From the NCBI RefSeq assembly GCF_000143415.4, contig NW_003314266.1:1731139-1795138 (forward strand): a stretch of DNA of 64,000 nucleotides, in the 5' to 3' direction. Source of the DNA: Selaginella moellendorffii. Taxonomy: Eukaryota > Streptophyta > Lycopodiopsida > Selaginellales > Selaginellaceae. Shown in pieces: positions 21,481-37,700 of the stretch; the first letter of the stretch is position 1, and each line of letters begins with the position of its first letter. The translations under genes and the position numbers were made by a program. The notes below the pieces were generated by a model. That model saw only the letters and a program-made list of their open reading frames with translations, was not told the DNA's origin and ran no database searches.

Positions 21481-21639
21481 CCGGCTTTGAAAAGAATTGA
21501 GATTATTTTTGTTCAAGTTGCTCTTCTGCTAGACAATTTTCCTGACGTGAGCTAGACTTACTGTAGGGGAATTCAACCACAACTCTCGCCTGAACAAGCT
21601 GGTGAAAATTTTAAATCCTTGTCAAGATTGATTTTCAAA

Positions 21640-22000
21640 GAACTTTCTTGATCTAGGAATCGAGCCTTACGTAATGCTCTAGCATTGGGATCTTCCTGCT
21701 CTGGTAGAACAGTGGCATAACATTAAGTATCTAGCTTAACTCTTCTCATCAAGTTTGAGATTGACATGAAAGATGATTCAGGGAGAAAATTGTCATCTCC
21801 CGCAGGAAAAATTCCAAGTTCATCAAACTTTTGTGGTTGCTATAATGCTTTAAACCATTTGGTTTTTCAAGGTGGGATTCAGTACTCCTGTTGGACTCGG
21901 TGGAGGATGCTGTTGCTGCTAAAAGGAGACTCGACTATAAACTTCGCATAAACAAGGTTCTTTGTAAACTCAAGATCTACTTTTGGTCCGGTATGTACGC
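21640..22000 (+). pseudogene. GH1 beta-glucosidase relic
   Basis: Short pieces on the plus strand match the neighbouring beta-glucosidases: an IEPYVxL.HWDLP-like stretch at 21658-21700, and EDAVAAKRRLDYKL near 21905-21950, the latter equivalent to the AERRLDYKLGW exon of the minus-strand gene. Stops and deletions abound. Confidence 0.65.
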
Positions 22001-22039
22001 TTTTTCTTAAAGTTCTTGGAGCATGGTGTGCAATGGTTG

Positions 22040-22340
22040 ACCTGGAAGAGAACTCCTCCCATGAAGCAAAGAAGATTCGAGCAACACAGTCATGCCAGAA
22101 ATTTCCATCTCAGAGAACGGTAAGCCACAGCTCTTGCGATCCCAACGTTTTCTTCGAAGGCCAAAGCCAAAGAGGTGGCGGACGCAGCTCCTCTGACTGC
22201 GAACACTTATCTTCGACGAGCAAAGCACGACACTCACCCCGCTGCCACCACGGGTTAAAATCGAAAAGGCTACTTTCCGTGATGGTTCTTAATTTCGAGT
22301 GGGCAATCGCGTTGAAATAGTCTACCCTTGCTTGAGCTCG
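22040..22340. repeat. Duplicated GH1-upstream repeat, copy 1
   Basis: About 280 bases also found inverted at 28330-28650, and in part at 34850-35020. On the minus strand it can encode RAQARVDYFNAIAHSKL followed by SSLFDFNPWW. It lies upstream of the plus-strand beta-glucosidase. The peptide is not recognised, and the frames differ between copies. Confidence 0.7.
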
Positions 22341-22730
22341 TTGGGTGATTAGTTTAGTAGTTTTCAAGTGTCATGATGCTTTGGTTTAAAGCTAATATAA
22401 TCAAGTCCCTTAATGAGGAAAATAAGTAATTGGGAATCAAATTTAAATCTTAGAGTTTATTCTTTTAGGGCTCTTCCACGTCAGCCGTTAGATCGGCGGT
22501 CCATTCATACGTATTGGGCATTAGCTAGTGGTCGCGAAAGGATTTCTGGAGCTTCGATCCGAGGAGAATCGCCCTCGTCCTAGCTCTGACCAGGAATCGC
22601 TGTCCGCCGAGAGTTTGGGTTTGGAGAGAATTCGAGTTGGACGAGGTCGCATTTGACTGGTCGATTTTGAGCGGCTTCTTGGCAAAGAAGAAAAAGGGGG
22701 GGGAGCGCGGGGAGGAAAGAATCAAGAGAG

Positions 22731-25049
<2,319 letters not shown>

Positions 25050-25263
25050 AAAGTAGGAAAAGAGAGAAAAAATATAACTGTTTTTTTATCACATTGATCT
25101 TTATCAGTTCATCAAAGCAAAGAGAAAAAAAGTTTTCTCTTGATCCATGTTTGCTTACTCTGCTGCCGCTCTCGAGCCCAGCCCTGGAATGTCCTCGAAA
25201 AGTTTCTAAGCACAGAGAGACCAATTCAGCAAAAAGAAAAGAAGCAAAAGGACGGAAGAGATC

Positions 25264-25502
25264 TTAGCTCGTTACCCCGCGGTTGTGGCTGATCCACCAG
25301 CTATCAAAGATCTTGTTTGTGTACTGCCATCAAGAGAGAAAAAAGCCCCCATTCAGCCTAAAGGAAGGGAAGAAGGAAGAAACCCACTTACGTGCTCGCC
25401 GATAATGCCGCCCACGAGAACAAAGGAGAGGTAGACTGAGTTGCGCCGCCCGATGGCGCGCATGAATCTATCCCGGAAGCCGGGAGCCTGGACTGCCGGC
25501 AT
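25264..25502 (-). CDS. QCR9: Cytochrome bc1 complex subunit 9-like protein (QCR9)
   Basis: Two small exons, 25392-25502 and 25264-25323, join in phase to 56 residues: start MPAVQAPGFRDRFMRAIGRR, then NSVYLSFVLVGGIIGEH across the intron to YTNKIFDSWWISHNRGVTS. The core RRNSVYxxFVxxGxxxGE followed by a short amphipathic tail ending (L)WExxNxGKxY is the signature of plant QCR9/UCRC, a single-span inner-membrane subunit of mitochondrial complex III. The gene is too short and split to be found by ORF length. It lies between two convergent beta-glucosidase genes, its stop about 215 bases from that of the plus-strand GH1 gene. Confidence 0.85.
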
Positions 25503-25628
25503 CGCCTTCGATCCTCTCCCTTCCTCGCAAGAAATTAGGGCTCTTCACACTCTGGGTCTAGTGATCGATTCCAAAGCATGTACATCTTAGGGCTAGTCAA
25601 ATCTGGTCAGCATAGAGCTAGTTGTCTA

Positions 25629-25676
25629 GTCAACTCTCTCTCTCTCTCTCTCACAGTTTCCAAGAGCACAAGTAAA

Positions 25677-25732
<56 letters not shown>

Positions 25733-25755
25733 TGTGTGTGTGTGTGTCTGTCTGT
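25629..25755. repeat. (CT)n/(GT)n microsatellite
   Basis: An almost pure run of CT dinucleotides from about 25682 to 25728 followed by GT/GTCT repeats, with a shorter CT run at 25634-25651. The sentence-like motif TTTCCAAGAGCACAAGTAAAAC is repeated on either side (25658 and 25757). Confidence 0.95.
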
Positions 25756-25915
25756 GTTTCCAAGAGCACAAGTAAAACTTTTCGTGTATTGTTTAGTTCC
25801 TTTTTAAAAGCACAGGTAAAAACTTTTGGATTGTTTAGTTTGTACATTTGTTTTAGCTTTCTTACCTTGTCTATCATTGTATTGGATGACATCCATGGTC
25901 TGAAATTGTGTAAGA

Positions 25916-28195
<2,280 letters not shown>

Positions 28196-28329
28196 CGAAT
28201 CGAAGCGATGATCAGCCAAGCGCGCGCTCGATCACGCGCGCATTGCCCCTGACGAGCCGATTATATCAATATCTCTTATTAACCGCGGAATCCTCCATGA
28301 CTGTTAACATTTGTCTCATCCTATCTTAT

Positions 28330-28650
28330 ATTCAATGGTTCTTAATTTCGGAGTGGGCAATCGCGTTGAAATAGTCTATCCTTGCTTGAGCTCGTTCCAA
28401 TGGAATGGGTGAATAGTTTAGCTCGCCACGCAAAGTAGACTTTTCGATTTTAACTCGTGGTGGCAGCGGGGTAAGTAAGATAAGATAAGTGTTCACAGTC
28501 ATGGAGGATTCAGGAGTTGCGTATGGGGTACCTGGTGATTCTAGAAAGAAGACCACCGCCTCTTTGGCTTTGGCCTTTCGAAGAAAACGTTGGGATCGCA
28601 AGAGCCGTGGCTTACCATCCTCTGAGATGGAAATTTCTGGCGTGCTTTGG
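28330..28650. repeat. Duplicated GH1-upstream repeat, copy 2 (inverted to copy 1)
   Basis: Inverted match to 22060-22340, including GGCTTTGGCCTTCGAAGAA-like and GAAATTTCTGGC stretches; lies 140-450 bases upstream of the minus-strand beta-glucosidase. With copy 1 it bounds the inverted GH1 pair. Confidence 0.75.
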
Positions 28651-30056
28651 AGGTAGGTTCAAAGGATAACATTCTTAGTTTGTTACATCTTCATTTACAT
28701 TCAAATTGATTACATATTGGCAATAGTGAAGCGTGATGGATAAAAACGGAAAATATTAACTTGGCGCTGTGTTGCTCCAGTGCCCCAATTAAACCTTTGC
28801 AATTTGAAAATATGCCATTTATATTCACAAGTTTTTATTGTATTAAGTTTAGCTTTGAAAGAGTAAGGTAACAAAGGGCACTAAAGGGTGCTAAAAGGAT
28901 AGTCAAGATAGAATAAAGTTGAGAAGTCTAAATAAAACTTATACAAGATTTTTATGAAGTAACAAATGATAATTGATACTTTGTATTTGGAATCACAATA
29001 GATATGAGAATACTTGAGTAGTAATCTACAAGATATGAAAGAATATTTTATTCGTCAAAAAAACTTATTTAAGGTGGATTAAAAGAGAATATAATTTTTT
29101 TATGGTGCAAATTCAATATATAAGCCATTACAATTTTTCTAAATCTAGATTTAAAAGTACCTCTAGCAACATTGCTTTTTATAATTTTATAATTTAGATC
29201 ATGGCTATTACCATCCCACTCCTCCAATATAATAGTAGAAGTGTGATGCAATTAAATTGCATATAAAGATAAACTATAAATAACTAAAAAGAATAACTTA
29301 AGATTAAGGGCATGTGTTTGAAGGTCTTGAGTAGTATTGGGTTAGGAAGTTCAAATAAAAATTTATATTCAAATACTTTTATTAAATTTGTGACTTGAAA
29401 TTGTTTATAATCTAAACTTAGAGTTATCTAACTCTTAAGTCTAAGAAATGAAATTTATTATCAATAATAACTTTCATTTTTGTATTGAACTACCATTTAT
29501 AATCTATTCACTCCTATCCAAAAAGCTCTGATTGAATTTGTGTGCAATCAATAGCTTAAACACAATTTAGGAAACCACGTAATCTTTAAAAATTAATCTT
29601 CACTATTTGAAAATTTTCTTTTTTTAATATATATGTTTTGTGCTTTTATGCCACATATCTCTTGTAGCTAACTATCACAAAGAGATGACCACCTATTTTG
29701 TCCTAAAGTTATTCCTACCTATAATATTGTAAAGATCTTGTGAAGGATTTGTATTAAGATTATCGTTTAACAAATTGTAAAGGAGTTTAAATGTGAATAC
29801 TAAAACTCAAAAGTAGCTTTTTCCAGCAATTTGAGTGTAGAAGAAATATCATTAATGCAAATTTCACTTGTTGATGTATATATCTTTAACAAGCTTATCT
29901 CTCATTGACCTTGAGTGAAATTTTCGCACTTAGAAATTCACTAAACACATTATTAAATTGCCATATTCGAATAAGTGTGTCCTTGATGAGAGAAGAAGTA
30001 GCAAAATTACTTAAAGCTACAGAAGAGTGTAGCCTTTCATATTTTTAAAGTATGTA
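28651..30056. other. AT-rich intergenic DNA without recognisable genes
   Basis: Base composition falls sharply compared with the gene blocks. I find no open frame with a known motif and no clear repeat ends. Confidence 0.6.
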
Positions 30057-30325
30057 TTAAATAACAAATTCACATACCTTTGTTACCATTGGAGCTATAC
30101 TCAAATATTTGACAAGTACTCGGTGAATAATTAAGTGGTTGACTATTCCTTTCTCTAGTATTGGTTGAATACTTAGTGTCATGTGTTCCAGAACCGTTTT
30201 ACATTTGGCAGCTGGTTCATCGGAAAGTATCTCCTTGATCCTGCATATTGAAAGTTTATCTTTATCACTATTTGAGATCATTACAAACTCTCCTTCCTTA
30301 TTATCATTTTTATTTTTCAAGGTTA
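30057..30325 (-). pseudogene. Puf6/APUM24-like C-terminal fragment
   Basis: An open stretch reads CKTVLEHMTLSIQPILEKGI, then VNHLIIHRVLVKYLSIAP. This resembles the region of plant APUM24/Puf6 proteins with 'LxHMxxxxxPILEKGIVDHxxxHRxLVEYLxIA'. These are nucleolar Pumilio-fold proteins of rRNA processing. No flanking exons are recognised, and the surrounding DNA is AT-rich, so it is likely a relic. Confidence 0.5.
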
Positions 30326-31034
30326 TTACTTCATCCTCAAAGCCACAAACACCTTGACCAAGTATGGCATCACTCTTAATTGCCCCTGTTGAGCTCTCTA
30401 TTCTCTGTTGAATTAGGGCTTTTTAGGGCAAATTAAGGTGAATTAATAGCCTATATATAGTGCTTGAACTCGTGATCCCAAGATCTCAATTAAAGACCCC
30501 ATTTTCTGTGTAGTTGATAGCTACAAAAAATTATAATGATGAAAAACTAACATTAGATAAATGTCATGGACTTAAAGAAGTTTTGGTGGTAGAAATATCT
30601 AAACTACACTAAATATATTTTTAGAAGCATAATCCAATGTCTCAAACACTTACCTCTAGAGTTTTTATAAGTTTATAAGTTCATTTGAGTTTCCTAAAAA
30701 TAAAATTTTTAGTTTGAATGCAATGAAGATTTTAACTCACCACCCAAAACACTACTTTGAATTCTCAACTAAAAATAATGCTAGAAATGTCAAGTTTTCC
30801 TATGATTGCACCATTAATGTTACCATGGGTGCTTTTGAAATACCTGATTGTCCTCTTTGTAGCAATTCCATCTGCTTTGAATTTTCTTGGATGCACTAAT
30901 TGTAGCACTGCCAAACTTAAATTTACTTTTTTTTGGCCACGAGTCAAGCTAAGAGTCAAGGCCCCCCAATTACCCAAAAGGGCCACATAAAATATTAAAG
31001 GACCTGGAATTCTCCCAGGTCCCCCACCCCCTCT
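30326..31034. other. AT-rich intergenic DNA with one hairpin
   Basis: No gene. Near 31000-31021 GGACCTGG..CCAGGTCC forms a short perfect inverted repeat around an EcoRI-like GAATTC, possibly a terminator or an element end. Confidence 0.4.
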
Positions 31035-32099
31035 AGAATGCGAGGTGACCAAACTAGGCAGAGGCTGAACCTCACTGTAGTCATCCGTGGATGTAAAGAC
31101 TATATAATAGTGGCCGAGAACTTAGAAGTGGAGAAGAGCAAGATCCTGGCACATGGCAATGGCGTCACCTCATTGGCATTTTCTTTTATTTTTCTAGAGT
31201 TGGCTGTGTTCGAGAGAACATTCAAGAAAAAGGGGATATTCTAGGGAGTCAGGTTAAGGACGCAAGAATGTAGTGGAGCTTGGCATGAGCTGAAGAGGCA
31301 GAACAATGGAGCCCAAAGCAAAGTTGATGTGGTGAAGCAGCATATCCAGGTGTGGTGAGCAGTACATTGTGGGCAAAAGTGAATAGATTTTTGGTCGAGA
31401 TCTTGGTGGAGTTGTTTGGAAGAATAGAAGTTTTATGTTCCTTCACAGCTCTTGGGGGTTCTAAGTTATGGCTTGGTGTGTCATTGTAATGTTTGGTGCA
31501 TTAGCCACAAACCAAGCCAAGGAAAATAAAACTTCTATTCTTCTAACAACTCGACCAAGGCCTCAGTTAATAATGAGAGCCACTTTTGCCCACAATGTGG
31601 GCACACTATACTCCCTGGAAGAGAGTGCTCCCTTCAAAATCTATCTAACCATGTTTTTATTTGATAAATTCGAAGACAATGTTAAAGAGCCAAGATTGAT
31701 GGAGAGGGAAAGACGTCCCAGCTTTATATATCATCCGTGGAACACGGCATTGAGAGGGCTACTGGGGTTGGCCGTGGAGAAGGGGGAGGATTGCTCCGAC
31801 TGCATTGCGTGTTCCAGGGGCCTGGTGGACAAGTTTGATCAAGGGATTCCAGCCTCTCCCGCTGCTTCAAAGACTTTAGAAGCAATGCATAAGTGGGGAC
31901 GGGCAGTGGTCCACTATCTGGATATATGTCTTTGGAGGAGCTGCTGGTGAGACTGTCCATCTTTGCCTCGCGAGGATGGGGATGCTACTGTGCTTGTAGC
32001 TCTATGTAGCACGAACATATACAAGTTTCCTCGAAAACTCAAGATATCACGACTTTTCCAGGATCCATAACTTAATCCCAGTTCTTAGCTCTATTCCTC

Positions 32100-32720
32100 C
32101 AACTTTGCTGCTAGCCAAGAGCGTGTGCTCCCTCGGAAGCCTCGTATAGCAAATGCCTAAGGCTCATCAAATGTGATCCAGTTCTTTGCCCTGTCTCCAA
32201 GGCCCAAAGCGTGCCTCATACGCGACAAATTTCTCCCTGAATCATCGATCAGATACTTTCATCTCAAGCTCAAACTCGATCAGAAAGAGAGATACTTAAC
32301 CTTATGCTGCTGTTCAACCATCCACCAGAGAGGTACAGAGCCTCAGAAACTAAAAAAGATCTCAATCCTATTGCTTTCGACTCCTGGATCAAGAAGGCCA
32401 AAGTTCTTTCTCTATCCAAGGACTGAAAGTTTTGCAGTGAATCTAGCTCCCGCCAGGAAAATTGTCTAGCAAGGAAATGTGAAAAACAGCAAAAAGATCT
32501 TAAGCCTTATACCAGGATGGGCTCCAGCTTATGTATATTTCCATAGACATCTGGATACTTATGTAGGCATCCATATCCATCCCCTTCATGGACTTTATAT
32601 CATCAGTATCAAGAAGAAATAGCCTCCACTTTAAACCTGTGATATTGATCGACTACGACATCGCCATTGCTCCTGTCTATAATTTTCCTGCTCAAATCTT
32701 TGATTGCTCGCTTGAATCGA
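32100..32720 (-). pseudogene. GH1 beta-glucosidase relic in copy A
   Basis: Matches parts of the minus-strand gene at 27160-27850 (EGAHAPG region, the ALHLSGGW region, the MDAYRFSISW region and the DVAVDQYHRF region) with stops and deletions. A shorter equivalent is at 35940-36140. Confidence 0.7.
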
Positions 32721-32838
32721 CCGTATGAGAGCAAACCATGCATTAGAAGAAAATCAGGAAATTCTCAAGGCTGAATGTTGCCCTAGATTCTATATATCAT
32801 TCTTTTATGTCTTATCCGAAACTAGGGTTCTTGAGAGA

Positions 32839-33323
32839 ATGTCGTACTTGCTACCCCACCTCCACTCCGGCTATGTTGTGGATCAAGCGATCCTCACGGA
32901 GGACGAGCGCGTCGTGGTGATTCGCTTCGGCCACGATTGGGACGAGACGTGTATGCAGGTAAGCTGGAATCGCTCTCCCGGTAATCTCTTTGCCCTAATT
33001 CCGTGTCCTCGCAGATGGACGAGGTGCTGGCCAATGTCGCGGAGCCGCTCAAGAATTTCGCCGTGATCTACCTGGTGGACATCACCGAGGTCCCGGATTT
33101 CAACACCATGTACGAGCTCTACGATCCCTGTACTGTGATGTTCTTCTTCCGCAACAAGCACATCATGATCGACCTTGGCACCGGCAACAACAACAAGATC
33201 AACTGGGCGCTCAAGGACAAGCAGGAGTTCATCGACATTGTGGAGACTGTCTACCGCGGCGCCAGGAAAGGTCGAGGTCTCGTTGTTTCTCCCAAGGATT
33301 ATTCCACGAAGTACCGCTACTAA
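32839..33323 (+). CDS. DIM1: U5 snRNP 15-kDa protein (DIM1/YLS8), thioredoxin-fold spliceosome subunit
   Basis: Exons 32839-32958 and 33015-33323 give exactly 142 residues, the universal length of this extremely conserved protein. It begins MSYLLPHLHSGYVVDQAILT, continues RVVVIRFGHDWDETCMQMDE, AVIYLVDITEVPDFNTMYEL, FFRNKHIMIDLGTGNNNKIN and ends VSPKDYSTKYRY. It is a core component of U5 and tri-snRNP and needed for pre-mRNA splicing. The redox CxxC is absent as usual. The intron is 56 bases. A mutated duplicate stands at 36220-36680. Confidence 0.97.
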
Positions 33324-33529
33324 GAAGGAACAAAAGAACAAAACAAGAACAAGATGGTAATGGATCAATTTACGCGATTGCTAAGCGACTTCTCTTCTTT
33401 TTTACAGACTTTTCAAGCAGCAGTCCCGAGCTTGGAAGATCTTAGTTCTATCTAGTATTGGAAAAGGTATACTCTTTTCTAATAGAACAGACGACTTAAT
33501 ACTTGGGTCTTTAGTTTTTCATTTTTCAT

Positions 33530-34200
33530 AACTTAAAGGGCACACACGAGAGGACGAAATTCAATACCCGAACCACTTGCCTTACAAGATGGTATCTCTG
33601 CAATGCGTGCCAGGCAGGAAATTCCGAGGTGTGTTCTTGACTTTCCCCTGCTGGATAACGAAGAGTCAAAGACAAAACACAGGCAAAAAGGGCGGAGCTA
33701 TGGAGGTTTCTGGCTGTTGCTGAGGGAGAAATCAATGCGAGGACGAGCAGGATGGATGATATCCCCTCAAGGCAACAATCTTCAAGAGACAAAACGAGGG
33801 ACGTGATCACGGGAAGGACCAGAAACAAACGTACGGAAACGAGAGAAGCTGAAAGAAGAGAAAGGTTGAGACTTTGGAGCTCGTTGCTCGGCGTCACTGC
33901 TCCTTTCCCTTTCGGGACCGTGTGTGGAGATGAGGGTGTTGATGGCGACTATGGAATCCAGCGAGAGCTTTGCCGAGGGCAGGATTTGCACAGCCACAGT
34001 GAGAAGAGTGCTGGTGGCATCGTTCTGGAGGACGCTGCTGGTAGAGTGCGGCTCCGAGCCGTCGGGAAGGATGACGAAGCCTGAGGGGAGCACATCAACG
34101 TGAGCTGGATCACCGCCTTGAATCATCATGTTGATCATGGTGAGCTCCACCTGGACGTAGATGATGAGGGAACCGGAAGCGTCAGTGCACTCTCCCTATT
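33530..34200 (-). pseudogene. HD-ZIP IV 3' fragment and flank in copy A
   Basis: 33890-34190 encodes on the minus strand [36 protein letters not shown] and [20 protein letters not shown], matching the last exon at 37253-37636 with an internal deletion; 33530-33880 matches the 3' flank at 36880-37230. No upstream HD-ZIP exons follow. Confidence 0.85.
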
Positions 34201-35285
34201 CCAGAACTGGAGACGCTGGCATCCGATCGTGGAATTCACTGCTGCTGGATATGTTGTCAATAGGGAGAGTGAAGTGAGCTTGGATATCGACAAGGATGAT
34301 GAAATCTGGTGGGCGGAACTGGATGTAGTACCGATTGCAGGGCTACTATTTTCCTGGTTCGGCAAATCCATCTAGCTGCTGCATGCAAAACTCTCATGGA
34401 TCCTAGTCGTGCCTTGAAACGAGTGGCCATCAGGGTTTGTTTTCAAAGCAAACACTCAGCAGGAATGGAAGAAACCATGGCAAATTCCCTGGTAGACATG
34501 TACGCCCACTGCGGAAGAACATATGGTGGAAGCTCGAAAAGTTTTCGATGAGAGACGTGGTTCACTGCTGCTAGGATATGTTGTCAATAGGGAGAGTGAA
34601 TTGAGCTTGGATATCAACATGGTCTGGTGGGCAGAACTGGATGTAGTGGTAGCATTTATACCATACATAACCCTATTTTCCAGGGACTCTAGTCTTGCCT
34701 TGAAATGAGTTGTGCCAAGAATTTTGCTTCTGGAGAATTCATGCCTTGAGAAGTTCTCCAGCAGTGGAAGCAAATGTGGTTTCTTCCTCCGTGGAGCATT
34801 AAGGGTCTGGCAGTGCTGGACGTAGCATGGAGTATCTCTTATTGGAATCCTCCATGGCTGTAACACTTGTCTCGTCCTATCTTATCTTCAACGAGCTAGA
34901 CTATTCACCCATTCCATTGGAACGAGCTCAAGCAAGGATAGATTATTTCAACATGATTGCCCACTCGAAATTAAGAACCACCACCCAAAGTGGCCTTTTC
35001 GATTTTAACTCGTGGTAAGTGTCAGGTTTAGGAAAGTTGGTGGCAATGCTTTATCTGTTGTCAAGCAACACTACCAAGCTCTGTGCTTGTGTATCCTCCG
35101 CAAGTGTCATGGAGGAAGCTCTCCATCACTCCACCGGCCAGTGACAATGGCAGCATCCATGCTCTGAATGCAGTTGAAGAATACAGGCTCACTCCAAGGA
35201 TTGTATTGAATTTCTCTTCTTTTCCAGGGAGCATCTTGCAGCATGCAAGCTTCACCTAGGTAGAGTTGTTCGAAGCACGTACTTC
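34201..35285. other. Mosaic of small gene relics between duplicated segments
   Basis: Contains a PPR scrap near 34440-34550 (ETMANSLVDMYAHCG, then KVFDER in another frame), two related 60-base pieces (34235-34300 and 34570-34640, both GGATATGTTGTCAATAGGGA), a stretch shared with 20235-20340, and at 34850-35020 a third copy of the GH1-upstream repeat. No intact gene. Confidence 0.65.
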
Positions 35286-35289
35286 CTGT

Positions 35290-37700
35290 TACCACTCAAA
35301 CCTTATGGGGATGGGGGCAGAGGAGTGGGAAATACTTTACCAGTTGAACGTCACTGTAGTTGTCCTTAGGTGTACAGACTATATAACAGAGCGGCCGAGG
35401 ACTTGGAAGTGGCAGCAGAGCAAGAAGATCCTCGCGCATGGTGATGTCGTCACCTCACTGATGCCAAGGGAATGGCATTTTCTTTTATTTTTTTAGACTT
35501 AGCGAGTCCTGGAGTGGAGAATCGTCAAGATTCCAGAGAACATTCAAGAAAATCCAAAGAGTGGTGAAGAGGAGGTTAGGGAAGTGAGAGTGTGGCATGA
35601 CACAAAGAGGCGGAAGAATGGAGCCCAAAGCAGAACCACTGTGGTGAAGCGGCATATCTGGGTGCAGCAAGCAACTCAGGTGAGTATATTGTGGGCAAAA
35701 GTGGATCGGATTTCTGGTTGAAGTCTTGACTGAGTTATTGGAAGAATAAAAGCTTTATGTTCCTCCACAGCTCTTGGGGGTGTTGAGTCCAGGTTTTAAG
35801 TTCTGCATTGGTTTGTCATCATCATGTTTGGTGCATTGGCCGATGATGATGACAAACCAAGACAGAACCCTGGGCTCAACACCCCAAGAGTTGTGGGAAC
35901 ACAAAACTTATATTCTTCCAAAAAATTGACTCGCTCACCTTACAGTGAATCCAGGAAAAATTGTCTAACAATCAAATGTGAAGAGAAGAGAACAAAAAGA
36001 TCTTAAGCCTTGTACCAGGAAAAGCTGGGCTCCAGCTTATGTATATTTCCATAGACATCTGGATACCTACATATCCATGCTTCATAGACTTATCTCATCG
36101 TGGAACGAGGTTAATTTTATCTCATCACTCAGTATCAAGAAGAATACTTTATGCCACATCGAGACCATATGGAAAAATGCTTAATAACTTGCCCTAGATT
36201 CTATATAACATCCTCTTAGGTCTTGTCCGATTACTTGTTGCCCCACCTCCACTCCGCTTATGTTGTGGATCAAGCGATCCTCACAGAGGACGAGCGCGTC
36301 GTGGTGATTCGCTTCGGCCACGATTGGGACGAGACGTGTATGCAGGTAAGCTGGAATCGCTCTCCCGGTAATCTCTTTGCCCTAATTCCGTGTCCGCGCA
36401 GATGGACGAGGTGCTGGCCAATGTCGCGGAGCCGCTCAAGAATTTGGCCGTGATCTATCTGGTGGACATCAACACCATGTACGAGCTCTAGGATCCCTGT
36501 ACCGTGATGTTCTTGCGCAACAAGCACATCATGATCGACCTTGGCACCGGCAACAACAACAAGATCAACTGGGCGCTCAAGGACAAGCAGGAGTTCATCG
36601 ACATTGTGGAGACTGTCTACCCCGTCGCCAGGAAAGGTCGCTCTCCCAAGGATTATTCCACCAAGTACCGCTACCAAGGAACAAAAGAACAAAAGAAGAA
36701 CAAGATGGTAATGGATCAATTCGCGCGATTGCTAAGCGACTTCTCTTTTTTTTTTTACAGACTTTTCAAGCAGCTTGGAAGATCTTAGCTCAGGTATACT
36801 CTTTTCTAGTAGAACAAGTCGACTTAATACTTGGGTCTTTTGTTTTTCATTTTCCATAACTTAAGAGCACACACGAGAGGACGAAAGTCAATACCCGAAC
36901 CACTCGCCTTACAAGGTGGTGTCTCTGCAATGCGTGCCAGCAGACAACACGGTGAAAGGCAGGAAATTCCGAGGTGCGTTCTTGACTTTCCCCTGCTGGA
37001 TAGTAAGTAAATAACGAAAAGTCAAAGACAAAACACAGGCAAAAAGGACGGGGCTATGGAGGTTTCTGCCTGTTGCTGAGGGAGAAATCAACGCAGTGCT
37101 CCAGAGGACGAGCAGGATGGTTGATATCCCCTCAAGGCAACAAACTTCTTCAAGAGACAAAACGAGGGGCGTGATCACGGGAAGGACGAGAAACAAACTT
37201 ACGGAAACGAGAGAAGCTGAAAGAAGGGAAGAGATCTTCGAAGGTTGAGACTTTAGAGCTCGTTGCTCGGCGTCAGTGCTCCTTTCACCTTCTGGACCGT
37301 GTTGGAGATGAGGGTGTTGATGGCGACAATGGAATCCAGCGAGAGCTTTGCCGAGGGCAGGGTGCTGATGAGGATTTGCACGGCCACGGTGAGAAGAGTG
37401 CCGGTGGCATCGTTCTGGAGGATGCTCGTGGTCGAGTGCGGCTCCGAGCCGTCGGGAAGGATGACGAAGCCCGAGGGGAGCACAGCAACGTGAGCTGGAT
37501 CGCCGCCTTGAATCATCATGTTGATCATGGTGAGCTCCACCGGGGCGTAGACGACGAGGGAACCGGAAGCATCAGTGCAGCTCTCTTGGAGGAAGAGCAT
37601 CTGGTTCTGATTAGCGTTGAGAGTCTGGTTGAGAGCCTGGACGAGCAAGAAAAGATGGTTATGATCGAACAAAGTTGCGAGAGGAGAAGCTTACATCGAT
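35290..37700. repeat. Segmental duplication, copy B
   Basis: Collinear with copy A (31035-34200). This copy keeps the functional HD-ZIP IV gene, whose upstream part continues to 40652, while its DIM1 is broken. Confidence 0.85.
36220..36680 (+). pseudogene. DIM1/U5-15K pseudogene
   Basis: Nearly identical to the gene at 32839-33323, including the intron at about 36345-36400. The start has an extra codon-level change (MSDYLL), a TAG stop follows the MYEL codons at 36488-36490, the stretch coding TEVPDF is deleted, and FF and GLVV codons are missing later. The product cannot be full length. The high similarity implies a recent duplication or gene conversion. Confidence 0.93.

Larger units (their letters stand above)
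31035..34200. repeat. Segmental duplication, copy A
   Basis: Collinear with 35290-37700: a non-coding stretch (31040-31510), a GH1 relic (32100-32720), the DIM1 gene (32839-33323), its 3' flank, and the 3' end of HD-ZIP IV (33890-34200). Introns and flanks match, so a DNA segment was duplicated. Copy A retains the good DIM1. Confidence 0.85.

Noticed and set aside
25626-25892. Open frames of alternating Arg-Glu or Ser-Leu residues
   Set aside because: Translation of the CT microsatellite.
31724-31960. Pro-rich open frames near 31.7 kb
   Set aside because: No recognisable motif, and the equivalent stretch in copy B is not conserved as coding.
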